This document shows, piece by piece, positions 18,860 to 49,309 of a DNA stretch of 64,000 nucleotides. Numbering within the stretch: position 1 is the stretch's first letter; every line of letters starts with the position of its first letter. The DNA is taken from contig JAYGXS010000004.1 in the NCBI GenBank assembly GCA_036362985.1, positions 67,043,303 to 67,107,302 of the forward strand. The letters run 5' to 3'. The notes below the pieces were generated by a model. The model made no database searches and was not told the origin of the DNA. It was given only the letters and a program-made list of their open reading frames with translations. Position numbers and translations under genes: made by a program. This DNA is from Ligula intestinalis. Its lineage: Eukaryota > Platyhelminthes > Cestoda > Diphyllobothriidea > Diphyllobothriidae.

Positions 18860-19960
18860 GGCTATCGATCGGCCTATGCGCGAGCTACCATTTCCAGCTA
18901 GACAATAAATCGATAATTTGAATTTCTAGCTACATTCGCTCACTGAGCCAAGAGCCAATGGGACTAGCCCCTACCTCAGGAGAGAATCGTATTGGCTCAA
19001 GGGACATCGTCGACAAACGTTTGTTTCACTAAATTTGTTGTACATCGAACACTCAAAGACTTCCGCTTCTGCACACTTCCTGTCGTGTTCTCTCTTTGAG
19101 GGCTCACATGAGGCGTGATTAGACGGCGAAATCAACATAGACGGCGAATATTTTGGCCTGGGCCACCGTTATAACAATGGGTGCCCAGCACGTGACAAAG
19201 CCAAATTGCCGCCGAGCGGTCGTCACGTCACGCACCGACAGCAGTGCTGTAATCACGGTAATTTACCACCGTGGTAGAGACCAAAAGGCAGTCATCACAT
19301 CAGGCCGCTGCGCCCTTTAGTGTTGTCACTCATTACAATATTCTGGAACCGTACCTGATGGTGTGTTTGGGAGAAATTCCGAAACGTCAGACTAGCAAAC
19401 ACCATGTTTTAGTGATCGCATCTACTTTGTTTCTTGTGAAGTGAACAGTTCTGTTCGCTTCTATCAGCGGTCTCTAGTAAAATTGGCATCTGTCTTGGAT
19501 CTAAAGTGGACTGTGGTAACCTGTTTTTTTTTTCTTTAATTTGGAAAATCTAAGTGTGTTGATGCAGTTGGGTGTTATGTCCATAAATCAATGCAATTGG
19601 TCTCGAGTATATGACTGCCGTGTCTCACTGCGTTCACTACCGCATAGTAACATGGATGTAACTGATCATTTGTGCCAGAAGCATAGCAATCTTGCTAATG
19701 ACTCTAACAAAGTGGGATAGGTGGGATTACTTACCATTGCATTAGACTAAATAATTTGGAGAAATGTGTTACTAGGCCGCACATGAGTTGCACTGAATTA
19801 AATGCACTTGTTGCTAATACGACCATGTTTGATCTAGCCGATCTCTTTTAGGTCTCGGATGGTACTGCTCCACGCATTATGATCTGTGGCAGTAGATCTG
19901 GGAAGTTTGTCGTAATTGGTTGCATCGACAAGAGGAAGGTCTCATCTGCAGCCAATCAAA
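18860..19960. other. no gene seen; PLE-terminus-like remnant near 19370
   Basis: 19370-19430 contains AAATTCCGAAACGTCAGAC and AGTGATCGCATCT, the end motif shared by several PLE termini here (compare 27651-27700). Otherwise no feature. Confidence 0.4.
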
Positions 19961-19964
19961 TTAA

Positions 19965-20160
19965 GCGGAAGTATCGATTGATTTGGAACTGATACGCTTA
20001 TTAAGCAGAGAGTTGATCGATAGTGTGCAAAAGGCTGATAGTGCGCTCGGAGTGGATAATTACACGTGGGAGATGAGCCTAGCAGAGCGAAGGCAGGATG
20101 CGTCACGCGCAGTTGTGCTGGGTGGCAGACTCCTACAAGTTCAATCCATTCTCTTCACCA
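19965..20160 (+). repeat. dispersed repeat V, copy 1
   Basis: Shares AGTATCGATTGA, an AGAGTTGATCGATAGTG-like block, AAAAGGCCGATAG-type sequence and GGCAGACTCCTACA with 25525-25710. Non-coding, class unknown. Confidence 0.45.
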
Positions 20161-20589
20161 ACGCCGGAGGCCGAATACTGAAGGTGCAAGAACCTCAACC
20201 ATGCCCCGGCGCACTGAGTCGAGTCGGGTTTTGAACTGACCTCCTCTTCGACGTCTCAAATTGGGTAACGGTGGCGGATGGAGGGTAGTCACACTGAGCT
20301 CGTGCGGTTGACGATGAAGAATGTGTCAAAACCACCTCAGTTGTCGTTTTTGCATGGCCTGCGGCTTCCTTGCGATGTCTTCACAGCGAATGTCGACTGT
20401 CCTATTGGAGGCGAAGTCGGTGTACTGCATTCGAAAGATGGTCCTCAAAAAGCATTGGTAAAATACCTCCAGTTTTTTCTCGACTTCCACGCGCATAGCT
20501 CAGCATTCATAGCGGTAGATGAGGAAGAACCGAACGGATACATGGTACGCATGCATTTTAATGGCAATGGAGATATCGCTTCGGGTCCA

Positions 20590-21357
20590 TGGTCATTATC
20601 TAATGCCTGAGAAAACTCGAAAAGCTGCATCGATTTGGGAGACAATGCCACCCTTACTATGTACAATCAGCAGCAACCTCACTCCGCGGTACTTGAAATT
20701 TTCTACTTCTTCTGGTTTATGACAACTTATTTAGACAGGCACCTTCCTTTTGGACAGGGCTGCAGCACAAAAACGTTTTGGGCTTTCCAGCGCTAATGGA
20801 GAAACCAAACGATTTAGTGACCCTGTTTACCATAGACTGTAGATCACCAAAGCTTGGAGCTAGTAAAGCGATATCGTTTACGTAGTCGAAATCAGTCAGC
20901 CGGCATCCGGGTGCGTGTTCATAACCATCGTCTTCATGTAGGACCTTCCCGAGTATGCAGTCAGCAGCATCGTTGAACGGAATGGGCGACAGATCAGAGC
21001 GTTCCAGACCGAATAGCCAACGATTCAGGATCAGAACGTGCGCAGTGGTGGAGCGGTAGTAGGCTTTGAGCGTGACGATGATCATGGTGGTACACCATCC
21101 AGTGCCATTAGCTGCCGTAGATATTCACCATGAGCGGAATAGAACGCAGTGGCATAGTTAAGAAGGCAGACGCCCGTTGGTTGTTCGTAACTATGGTGAA
21201 CTTCAAGAATGCGTCTCAGTTTATATATCTTTTTCGCACATCGACGTCCGGTGTGGAATCCGGTGTGGTTAGGCCTCCACTTAGAGCCACACACAGATTG
21301 GAGTCATCGGAGAAGGACAATATCGACGCTCTTCGTAGCAACGTCGATAAAACTTAG
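20590..21357 (-). pseudogene. non-LTR retrotransposon reverse transcriptase (RTE/CR1-like), 3' part
   Basis: On the minus strand: PNHTGFHTGRRCAKKIY, RRILEVHHSYEQPTGVCLLN, then ALDGVPP, VTLKAYYRSTTAHVLIL, and the catalytic strand RLTDFDYVNDIALLAPSFGD, where the usual YADD is YVND. Next SISAGKPKTFLC and, past a frameshift, VENFKYRGVRLL and VSQIDAAFRVFSGIR. Several frameshifts and the altered catalytic box show it is dead. Its 5' portion (endonuclease) continues at 23270-24330, on the other side of a PLE insertion. Confidence 0.85.
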
Positions 21358-21359
21358 GT

Positions 21360-22610
21360 AACGGTAGTTTTTGACCCGCATTCAACACTCGGAAGTGGAA
21401 GCAGACGATGTGATGGCATCGTGTGACGTGATCTCCTTGTTTACGTCTATTCCACGTCTATTCGACACGATTGATGGTCTTCTCCAAGAGAAATACGATG
21501 AAACCAACCAAAAACTTAAGCGAGGGTATATTATCGAGCTCTTGGGACTGTGTCTAAAAAATGCTTCACGTCCGATGACCAAGTTTACGAACAAAAGGAG
21601 GGGACACCGATGGGCTCGCCTCTTGCTGGCCTTATTGCTGGAACTGTGTTGTAGAGGCTCGAGCGGCTGATCTTTAGCTCTTCTCCCCCGAAATTCTGGG
21701 CCACAAACGCCGACGAGACGTTCGTCATCATCAAAAGGAACACAGTGCAGGAATTCAAGGCACTGCTGAATTCCATCCTTCCTGACATCCACTTCACTAT
21801 GGAAGAAGATGAAAACAATCAGTTACCCTTCCTCGACGTACAAGTGAAGAAGCTGGAAGATGGGAAGATAAGGACAACGGTTTATAGTAAGGCAACCAAC
21901 ATCATGCGCATCCTCCACTTCAGAGGCAACCACCCTAGTGGGCACAAACCCAGTTGTGCTAGGACCCTCTTCCAACGCGTTTAGACACACTGCAGCGACT
22001 ACAGTGGGAAGAAGGCGGAGGTTAAATACTTGCATGCCCTCTTTGAAGCCAACGGTTATCCAGAGTCCTTCATACGCAAGTGTCTTAAGAAGCCCGACCT
22101 TGAGCGGTCGAAAGGAGAAGGCTCCAAGGTTGGCTCGCTATTCCTTATGTGAAGAACGTATCCGAGGTTACTGCAAGAATCCTGAAGCCATTTGGGATCG
22201 GTGTGGCTCACAAGCCGGAATCAACTATCGGACAGCAGCTAAAGGTGTCCAAAGACCAGCTATCGTCGATGGAACAGTCAGCCTTGGCACCAGGTTTCAT
22301 GAACATCAGCTCGCAATCAACCGCAAGGATAAGCTGTCTATGGAATATCAACAGGTACAGCAGAAGAACCACACCTTCGCCTTCGGCAATGCAAGGATAA
22401 TAGGCCGAGCTAGACTTCTGGCTAGACTTCTGCTGGAATGTTGGTCTTCGACTGACACACTTAACAGAGCCATAGACTTTCATCCTGCTTACCAGGCGGT
22501 ACGCAAACGGCTCGAGTCAGTTCGAACAAGGCTAACAGGATGGCGAAAAAGACAAAAGCATGGAGTACAACTGAGATCAGAGGAATATAGGAGAGGGGTC
22601 GGCCAGGGAC
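21360..22610 (+). pseudogene. Penelope-like element, RT plus GIY-YIG (family J), 5'-truncated and broken
   Basis: Starts in the RT palm (VEADDVMASCDVISLFTSIP), then EGTPMGSPLAGLIAG in a shifted frame, ATNADETFVII at the place of the catalytic DD (altered), HFTMEEDENNQLPFLDVQVK, KATNIMRILHFRGNHPSG, ALFEANGYPESFIRKCLKK, RTYPRLLQES, remnants of the GIY-YIG domain, and RAIDFHPAYQAVRKRLESV to QLRSEE. Multiple stops (21665, 21980, 22150). It lies inside a minus-strand non-LTR element. Confidence 0.85.
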
Positions 22611-23040
22611 CAGGTGACCAGCGTGGAACGCTCCCTCACCGCTACCGTGCACACGAGGTTGACATGAACTCATGCGGGCACCAACAACTAATTAGTCCGT
22701 CGGTGGACAGGGACAGGCCAGTAAGCGCACTGACTTGCCAACAATTACGACAGCCGCAAAGGGGACAGAGGTCACACGAACCCCCAGCTGTCAATCTCAC
22801 GGGCAGTCAGCAGCGAACAGGCAGATCAAAGTTCGTGCGCTGAACACGGATTTAATGACAGGCATGCAGCAGGGCAAGCAGAAACAACCACCACGTTACT
22901 CTGACGATGGAAAAAAGTGTCCGAAACGTCAGTCCCAATATAACTCGGTCAATGTCCTTGAACTTTCGTCTTCTTCTTCTTTGGGGGATGATTAAAACGA
23001 TAAGATATATGGACCTCAAATATTTGCGCATATTACTTTC
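22611..23040 (+). repeat. PLE family J terminal region with hammerhead-like motif and 3' tail
   Basis: Homologous to 11335-11705 (plus), to 12040-12258 with 12635-12860 (minus) and, for the tail, to 14470-14590. It ends with TTCTTCTTTGGGGGATGATT and ATATGGACCTCAAATATT. The HH-like motif is at 22898-22933. Confidence 0.72.
22898..22933 (+). ncRNA. hammerhead-ribozyme-like motif (PLE family J, copy 2)
   Basis: ACT, CTGACGA, T, GGA - loop - TCC, GAAA, CGTC, AGT. Stem I ACT/AGT pairs fully, stem II is 3 bp, stem III is the palindrome ACGT. One extra T lies between the CUGANGA box and stem II. Confidence 0.6.
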
Positions 23041-23269
23041 CAGATAGACCGATAGAGAGTTCGAATATAACACACTTCCGAGGCCTGCTCCAAAAAAGGT
23101 CACTTTTAAGTCCAGTATTTCTTCCGGTTCTCCCAAGCGATTTTGCCGTCATCTTTCTGAATTGGCGGAAATAATAATCACTACGGCACTCCGCTTGAGA
23201 TGTCTGAGCAGACAAGTTCTTCTTCTGTAGGTCAAATTACTGTGGCATTGCAAGGTGTATCCAAGAGCT

Positions 23270-24330
23270 TTCTAAGTTACCTCATAGACTGGTATTTTCA
23301 GTGATGACCTTTGGCTACTTTGATCTCCATCAGCTCGAGTTCTAAAATGGGATCGTATTGCTCTACTCAGGGCCTCAGGAATCCAGCATTGCCGAGGCGA
23401 CATCGAGACGTCTAGCGCATGTATTTTGGGCGCAGATGAGAGGTTATCTTCCAAGTGTGTCCCAACAAGGTCAGACCTATGGATCTTGCCAGTCTCGACA
23501 CTACGCAAAGATATGCTATCATGAACGCAGCTGCGAGGCCTTTAATTGTCTAAAATGTAGTCAATCTGACTGGGCGTTTGACCGTCGTTTGAGTAACAGG
23601 TTAGCCGACGTTTGTTGCGGTGCTCAAATCAGGTGTTCGTAAAAAAGCCGGTTCTGATAAAACAAGGTTCCGTAATATTTCGCCATTCTCACATCAAGAA
23701 CCAAGTTCAAATTGGCTAGTAAGATGACTGTTTGTGGAGTCGCCAGGTCTATTCCGGCAATTCACACCCTCGATTACAATCATCAGATCACGGCCTTTCA
23801 AAGCATGCTTGCAGCTGCAAATAAAACGTCTCCTTATCGCGATAGTTAGCAGCGGAGGATGTTCCGAACGCGGAGACGATCGATATGTTTGTAAAGTGAC
23901 TCTTCAGTCGCACGCAAGCCATCCGTTCGTAGAATGGCTTCCAAGCCAGTAGGGCACGATTTGCATATTGCGAGAGGGCGATCGCCACAACATGTCTACC
24001 GGAGGAGTCAAATGGTCACATGATTATAGGGTGGTGTGAATTGTCTGCCGGCATCTTTATTTTCCGAGCACCTTAGTTCGGAATTTGAACCTTATACAGG
24101 CAGCAGACATTTACGTTGTCCTGATAAAGACTGCGTACTGTTAGTATTTGGGTACCAGCGATCAGGAACGTTCGCACATTCCAGCATCCAATACCAAGGG
24201 GCCGATACCGATTGAGTAGTCCAGATCGTAAACTATTCGCTTTCACCACTGGACCAGAGTTGCAGAGCGCGTTGGTTATCGTAGACGCCGTAGCATGAAT
24301 CTTTTCACTGATATTGGACATAGTTTCATG
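23270..24330 (-). pseudogene. non-LTR retrotransposon endonuclease (5' part of the split element)
   Basis: The minus strand encodes GLLNRYRPLGIGCWNVRTFL near 24230 (start of an APE-type endonuclease, GxWNVRT), LTVRSLYQDNVNVCCLYKV, then AIALSQYANRALLAWKPFYERM, RLKSHFTNISIVSAF, and LLTCYSNDGQTPSQIDYI near 23590. The order is that of an AP-like endonuclease domain preceding RT. Frameshifts break it. It is separated from its RT (20590-21357) by the PLE at 21360-23040. Confidence 0.8.
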
Positions 24331-25520
24331 AGGTTGATTAGGATTTATGAGTATAGAAGGGTCCCCAACAGCCGCTCGGATTGTTTGTTCGAGGTTTTCT
24401 CCTCTAGCGCTTTGGCTAAATGTGATGATAAGCGAACTTATTTAATGACGGTTCATGACCGCCATGTCATGATGCCGTCTTTGGGCTGTCTGATATGCTA
24501 TAGGCTTTTGTCGTGCTAGAACTAAGCCCACCGTACCCTGGTAGCACTGTTGTTGTTGGTCTCTGAATAATTATTTGCCAGACCTGAGAGTCTGGTTATT
24601 TTGAAGCTAACCGTAACTTAAGGCCGCTTCACTATGCGTCACCTGCGGACGTGCCGAAGTAGTCAGCAGCTAGACTATCGGGCAACCCACCTTTTCGGAG
24701 CATAAGAGTTAATTTGTTGCAGATACATGATATAAGCAACTGTGTTTTATTTCATCCAGTTCATCCGCCCCCCTATGGAAACTGACATAGCATTCTCTAG
24801 TGGTCATCGCAGTACATGGGCCGAGTAGGATGAAGATTCTTTGGCTAGGACGCAATATACGACACTACTCAGGCACCAACAGACATGTAGCGACCTTGTA
24901 TTTCTAATCCATGCTTCCCTCGGACGCCGCGGTGACAAACCTCTCAAGGTCATTCTCTGTCTGGCTCACTGGCCACCACTTCGCAAGGCCAGTGTAGGTG
25001 GAGTTGTTTACACCCAGTCACTTCCAGAGCCAACGGCTTACTGTTCGGTTGCAGACTTCTGGACTCCGGCCCATTCATGGCTGGACTGCACTTGTCTGAG
25101 AGTCACTTTCCTATTGCTTACATTCTATGCTTGTTCCTACCTTAGTAAATTCTCCCTGACACTATGGCCTTCCACGCCTTATCCTATTCCACTAGCTCAT
25201 ACGTGTTGGGATACGTTAGATCGCCTATTGTCCGGCCGGACCACATCGTATCTCACGGACACTTCCGCGTGTAATAGAAACCGGTGGTAATAGAAGCTTT
25301 TATGGGTGGAGGTAAATGGATAAAAGGAGAGCATACACTTAAGCCTAATCATGTCCATTGTGTCTGTTTGGGCGAACATTCGTTGTCGGGTTAGTAGGAG
25401 CACACAATATTGAATAAAAAAGGCACAACCGTAAGGATTGTCAGCAAATCCAGTTAAGTTGGTGAAAGAGTGTACTATTTTGAAGCCTCGCCTGCCGTGA
25501 TGTAAGCCCTCTCTCGCCTG
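24331..25520. other. no gene seen
   Basis: A 149-codon plus frame at 24841-25290 has no recognisable domain and no start or splice context. Nothing else identified. Confidence 0.4.
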
Positions 25521-25524
25521 GAAC

Positions 25525-25710
25525 CAATCCAATGGGGCGAAAGTATCGATTGACCTCTTACACACTTATCAAGCGGCGAGCCAACCAATAGTGTTCAAAA
25601 GGCCGATAGCACGCGGAGGGAATAATTTGTCCCTCGGGAGTGCAAGTCATAGCAGACGAGTCAGTGCAGTTGCACTGGATGGCAGACTCCTACATATCCA
25701 CCCTCTTTGC
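25525..25710 (+). repeat. dispersed repeat V, copy 2
   Basis: Matches 19965-20160 in the same orientation (AAGTATCGATTGA, AAAAGGCCGATAG, GGCAGACTCCTACA). Confidence 0.45.
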
Positions 25711-26189
25711 GTGAGAATTCGGTGTGCATTTCGGGGAATAAGGTAGTGCGTGGCACGCCTACACGGGTGGGTGAACTCTGTCAGTTGTTGCCAAATCGTC
25801 GCATCAAGTAGCTGGTCAATTTGGACAGGGTGCTTGTGTCTGAAAGAGAGAGAGAGTGAGCCTCAACGAGCTTGACTCTGGGGCTTGTGTCCCCACAGCA
25901 CTCAGCGCATATTCTTCACTTTTAACAACCCGGCAAGTTTTTTTAACTATCACAATTCGTCAGAAGCCTTGCTTTTAAAGTCTGCGAACTGATTAGATAG
26001 CATATTCTTAAAAGCATGCACTGTTAAATTGCAATGGTTCCTTATTAAAGGGGCCCTACGGCACTACAACAAATATGACGTCCGAGCCATCCCTTCCTGT
26101 CTATAATTTTTGTGCCTACATTTTGGTAATGAGCAATGTAAAACGGTTATCATCCTGTTAGTCTCACTGCTTACAGCACTCTAAGTTCG

Positions 26190-26300
26190 TTCGGAAGAAA
26201 AGGAAGCGACCACTGGAACAATAATTTTATTTTCCTGACGTTTCGGATTCCCGATATACAGCGATTCAACGCCCGAATCGTCAAATGGGGGTTTGGTTCA
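26190..26300 (-). repeat. PLE terminal remnant
   Basis: Minus strand: GAATCCGAAACGTCAGGAAA, TAAAATTATTGTTCCAGTGG. This is the 3' half of the hammerhead-like terminal block seen at 9692-9735, 27651-27700 and 59402-59450. The CUGANGA half is not recognisable. Confidence 0.5.
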
Positions 26301-27544
26301 CATAAAAACACGACAATTGCCGTCCCATTTGGCCGATAATTTTCCAGGGTTTCTGTTTATTTGTCTCTAAAGGTTCTGGATCATAAACGCGCCCAATAGC
26401 TCCACCTTGGACATTATTTCAAGAATAGCCGCCTCGAGGTAATACACACTTTCACAATTATCTGACCAGAGGTATTACGTAACAAGCTGTGCCACTGCAA
26501 CCTATGGCTCTGACGCAACGGTAATACTTGCTGGTAGTCTTAGAGCTCCTTGCCTTTCATAAGAAGTCAGCGTTTGGGCCTGAACAGCATAACCGCAAAG
26601 ATATTTTCGTGTTGTTTGCCGTTTTACCACTAGCAGGCTCTGACACCGTTCAAAAACAATCATCCAAATTTTAAGGCGACCACTTTTCATCTCTCAAAGC
26701 TAACAACGCACCTAAGTGTTAAATAAGGGTATTTTCGAAAACTTCTACAGTCGCCGAACCGCTACTCGCTGGATAATTAGCTGATAAGGTAGGCAGGGAT
26801 ACCCAAAGGCGGTAGCATATTGGTGAACAACGAAAAGTAAGTTTTAGGCCCGAAGCCAGTACCGTTGATATTAGAGAATGGCCTTCAGTCAATTAGGTAA
26901 GGGCGAACTTGTAAAAATTAATGCGATGGCTAGCACAAAATTTCATGAAAATTGCTCAGCACATCTAGTCAGACTGAAGAAGATGTGTAATTATCCGTTT
27001 TAGGTACAACAGTTCAACAGTTATCTTGACCAGTCTGTACGCAACTTGGTCCTAGCCGAGTGCAGCATTCTTTGCACTTAAAAGCACTGGGACTGCCTTT
27101 CATAGACTAACGTGGGGAAACACAGCAGGCGTTTTTGGTTAGGGCACAGTAGGGATATGATCCACTACATACTTAGAGGCGTTCTTCCTGGAAAAAACAG
27201 CTTACTGCGTAAGAAAAAGCTCACTGGACTGTCTGTACGTAAGTGTACTCCTGTGAACGGCCTCGAGATAGCGCACACTTGTGCCGCATCAACTTGCTAC
27301 CCTTTAAATCAAATCTCTTGGTTAGCAAACAAGATACTTTTGCTGTTTGCTCCGAAAAGTCGAATTTTGACACAATTCGCCTACTGCTCGTCAACGGGTG
27401 TTTACCACTGACACCAGCATACAGACGTCGGCATATAAGCAATCACGACAAGTCAAGTTAGGTGGGCGTGCGTTTAGGATTAGTCATCATCATGTCTTAA
27501 CAATAATATACATGAGGTAAGAGAGGCGAAAGTTTTAACATTAT

Positions 27545-27710
27545 TTAGTTGGTTTGGCAGACTTAATTACTTTAGTTGACCCAATCGTGAAAAAGCTCGC
27601 GGCACTCGGCGGGCATTCGCCGATTACCTATGACTACGGATTCCCGACGGAATCCGAAACGTCAGGCAAATAAAACTCTTGTTCCAGTGATCGCATCTTC
27701 GTCTTCCGTA
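27545..27710 (+). repeat. PLE terminal repeat with perfect 7-bp stem II
   Basis: GGATTCC (27638-27644) and GGAATCC (27649-27655) pair perfectly around CGAC, followed by GAAACGTCAGGC. The CUGANGA box reads CTATGACTA, decayed. Upstream sequence (GGTTTGGCAGACTT, TTTAGTTGACCC) is shared with 54945-54985. Confidence 0.55.
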
Positions 27711-28045
27711 ACCAAATCTGCCCAAACCAACTTAAGAATTAAGTCAGTCTAGTAGTCATTCTCGTGGATTCTAGATGATTGCTTAGGAAATCCTGCTTGG
27801 GCAGTCAACTTGCTGTCCCGTATTTGTGGATTCCATATGAGCGGCAAAGTTGGGCGGGTAATACCGATCCAAGTGTGATTAAACTCACGGTGTGAAGCGC
27901 AACATTCATAGCTCAAGTTTTTTCTCACAATTGGGTCAACTAAAGATAGTTTAAACAGCCAATAAACAGCAAGCAAGGGGGAGAGGGCTGAGGGCGACCA
28001 GAGACGGAGAGAGGGGCGTCGGATTCTAGTCCGATCAAGGGGTCA

Positions 28046-28066
28046 GGGGGGGGGGGGGGGGGGGGG
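28046..28066 (+). repeat. poly-G tract (21 G) upstream of P5CS
   Basis: An uninterrupted run of 21 G about 180 bp upstream of the P5CS start codon. Such a tract can form G-quadruplexes and is length-unstable. It may be regulatory or simply a homopolymer; the length could also be an assembly estimate. Confidence 0.7.
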
Positions 28067-28189
28067 TGAGAGCTGTCTGACAATTGGTTAATGCCTCTGG
28101 GTCTCTCTAGGTGCGACATGTCCGAGGTTAATTCCTCCGTCACGCTGACCCCGACTGATCACTGTCGCTTATTCGTGACCGCACGCCGA

Positions 28190-28195
28190 TATAAG
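28190..28195 (+). promoter_or_regulatory. possible TATA box of P5CS
   Basis: TATAAG lies 53 bp before the proposed ATG at 28248, after a GC-rich stretch. Position is plausible for a core promoter, but a single hexamer is weak evidence. Confidence 0.3.
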
Positions 28196-28247
28196 AACAG
28201 ACAATCCAAGCAAGCTGCTTACAAACCGGTGATTTGATTACTTCGCC

Positions 28248-47228
<18,981 letters not shown>

Positions 47229-47309
47229 GAGGCCTGTAGATTTATTGATTTTCTAAACACTTTTTTCCCAAATTGAAAGACCGAGGTCTGTTCATTTATA
47301 AAATTTACG

Positions 47310-47315
47310 AATAAA
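47310..47315 (+). terminator. polyadenylation signal of P5CS
   Basis: AATAAA 82 bp after the stop codon, in an AT-rich 3' UTR. Confidence 0.65.
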
Positions 47316-47319
47316 CTTA

Positions 47320-48790
47320 ATATGCAGGCCAAATTTCCCAAATTTCATCTGTGTAGTAAATTGGGATTTAACAATCCGTAACGGCAAATGTTTTGAATAT
47401 AATGAAAGGAAAACAACTGCAGTTAAACACATGGTAACTTGAATAGATTCTTCGTTTGAGCATTGTGATAAAACGCATTGCGGACATGGGCTGTCATCCG
47501 TATGCATTCGGAAACGGAAGGTGCTTGTAGTTCATACTGAACGGAGAACTCAAACGACAGCTACTGACGGACATTCTTCTTGTTCGGGAGTGAACGTTAA
47601 GACACCATAGTGCTCCACAGTATATGTTTGTAAAGGATTTTTTAAGACGATCCAGATGGGAAACTGGTCTTGAAATTAATGGGTTTTGCATGACTTTAAT
47701 TGTTACGAGCTTTCATTTTTTTGGAATATGGTAGGTATTGGAAACTGTTTCCCTCAGGATGATGTGCGTCAGCACGCGCATAGCATATTGTAACTTCGAT
47801 GTCGATGCTCGCGTGTACACGAGGTCAATAATGTTTTCGTTATAAGAACGCGTACTGAATAATTATCAGTAGAAAATTACTTAAGAAATATCTGTCCCTG
47901 TCATTACTACCAAGCGTAAAGTGCATATCAGGGACGATGAAAAATCGACGCTTAGTAGTTCTTAAGGCGATTTCCCGGAAAGCCCGTCAGCGTTACGTGT
48001 AAGCTCTCAGAGTTCTAGGCTCCTCAGCTTCCCTTGTTGGCTAAACAAAACTGAGACCTCCGAGTAGTAATACACTCATTTCACAAATTGGGTAAGTTCC
48101 TGAATACGCTTAAACTATAAACGAAAGGCAGTTCAGGGCCAATTTCGGCGTCCATAAACTTCTAGAGAAGACGGGGACCAGAGTTTAGGTGAGGTATATT
48201 ATTTTTATTGGAAAAGCTCCCTATTAAGTAAACTCGGAAAGCTTCTTCCCCTATTCATTTTTAAGGCAAGAGCAATAATGAAGATCTTTGCTGGAAGCAG
48301 TCAAAATCCCGATAAAAAGTAAACTAGTGATATCATACATACCTGATCTCTCATTTCACGAGGCCCACACATGTTCCTGCTATATGCGGGATCATATATA
48401 AGGAAACTGGCCTGCCCTTTGGCCTATTTTACAATAGCGAACATACCTCAACATGATCTTATAGCGTGTTTGGATAAGTAAAGCGATCTTGTCTCGCCTG
48501 GTCTGACAACGTACGCAACATGATGCACTGATAATGCTTTTAAGAGCCTACAAGATCTAACCATTGGATGCGAGTGGACATTTTCGCCTATGTATGATGT
48601 ACCTACTCAGTGCTGCTAACCTGAGTAAAACCATATCGATAGAAGGCGAGCACTTATATAAGGGCTTGCTCGTGATTCCATAGTGGGTTAAGCCACCGTA
48701 ATTTTGTCTTTTGCATCCTGTTTCGTCCCTTGCCTTCTCCGACTGTATTCAGCAGTCACTCGCACGCTAAAACCAGTGATAACGATTATC
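47320..48790. other. intergenic, no gene seen
   Basis: AT-rich; only short frames. No shared repeat recognised. Confidence 0.45.
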
Positions 48791-48807
48791 AAGGTGGTAC
48801 GGTACTA

Positions 48808-48940
48808 CAGTGGAGTCTGGTTAATGTGGACACGGTTAATGTGGACAACCGCTTAATGTGGACAGTTGGCCAGGAACAGAATTTCTCCATAGTAAAATCC
48901 TCCGGTTAATCTGGACAGCCACCGCTTAATGTGGACAGCA
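48808..48940 (+). mobile_element. Tigger/pogo-like terminus with five TTAATGTGGACA-type repeats
   Basis: Begins with CAGTGGAGTCTGG after a TA, then GGTTAATGTGGACA, GGTTAATGTGGACA, GCTTAATGTGGACA, GGTTAATCTGGACA and GCTTAATGTGGACA. A CAGT start after TA and iterated TTAA.G.GGACA-like subterminal repeats resemble Tc1/mariner superfamily Tigger/pogo termini. No transposase and no opposite inverted terminus found, so it is a solo end or a small non-autonomous relic. Confidence 0.55.
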
Positions 48941-48965
48941 CCAAGCTGTCAACCGGTCGGTCGAC

Positions 48966-49206
48966 CCACAGATTTTGTCAAAGATCCAGTCCAAATCGCC
49001 CGCGGCGGGGAATTCCCGCGTCCTGTTCGCCACAGTTGGGAGGTGCAGTTGTCGAAGGAGGCCGCCAATACGTCATCTAGGCTATTCATACTCCCCCTGC
49101 CCTGCCCCCGTATCCTCAACCTTGTCTCCCTTATCTGCTTTCCCACAGATTTTGTCAAAAATCAAGTCCAAATCGCCCGCAGTGGGGAATTCCCGCGTCC
49201 TGTTCT
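48966..49206 (+). repeat. 62-bp direct repeat, two copies 179 bp apart
   Basis: 48966-49027 and 49145-49206 share CACAGATTTTGTCAAA, TCCAAATCGCCCGC, GGGGAATTCCCGCGTCCTG with about six differences. Each copy holds the palindrome GGGAATTCCC. Origin unknown. Confidence 0.7.
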
Positions 49207-49309
49207 GAAAGTTTTGCTTCAGATGAACAGTACACAAAGCTTTTCTGTTGGTTTGCCTGTGGTTGTGTACGTGTGGAGGCTGATCACCAGAAAGTGAAGT
49301 GCTGTTGAC

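Noticed and set aside
24841..25290. 149-codon plus-strand frame
   Set aside because: Composition rich in Cys, Leu and Thr with no motif; surrounded by repeats, no start or splice signals.
27545..27710. Calling the 27638-27668 hairpin plus GAAAC a functional hammerhead
   Set aside because: Stem II is perfect but the CUGANGA box is CTATGACTA, so only a terminal-repeat relic is claimed.
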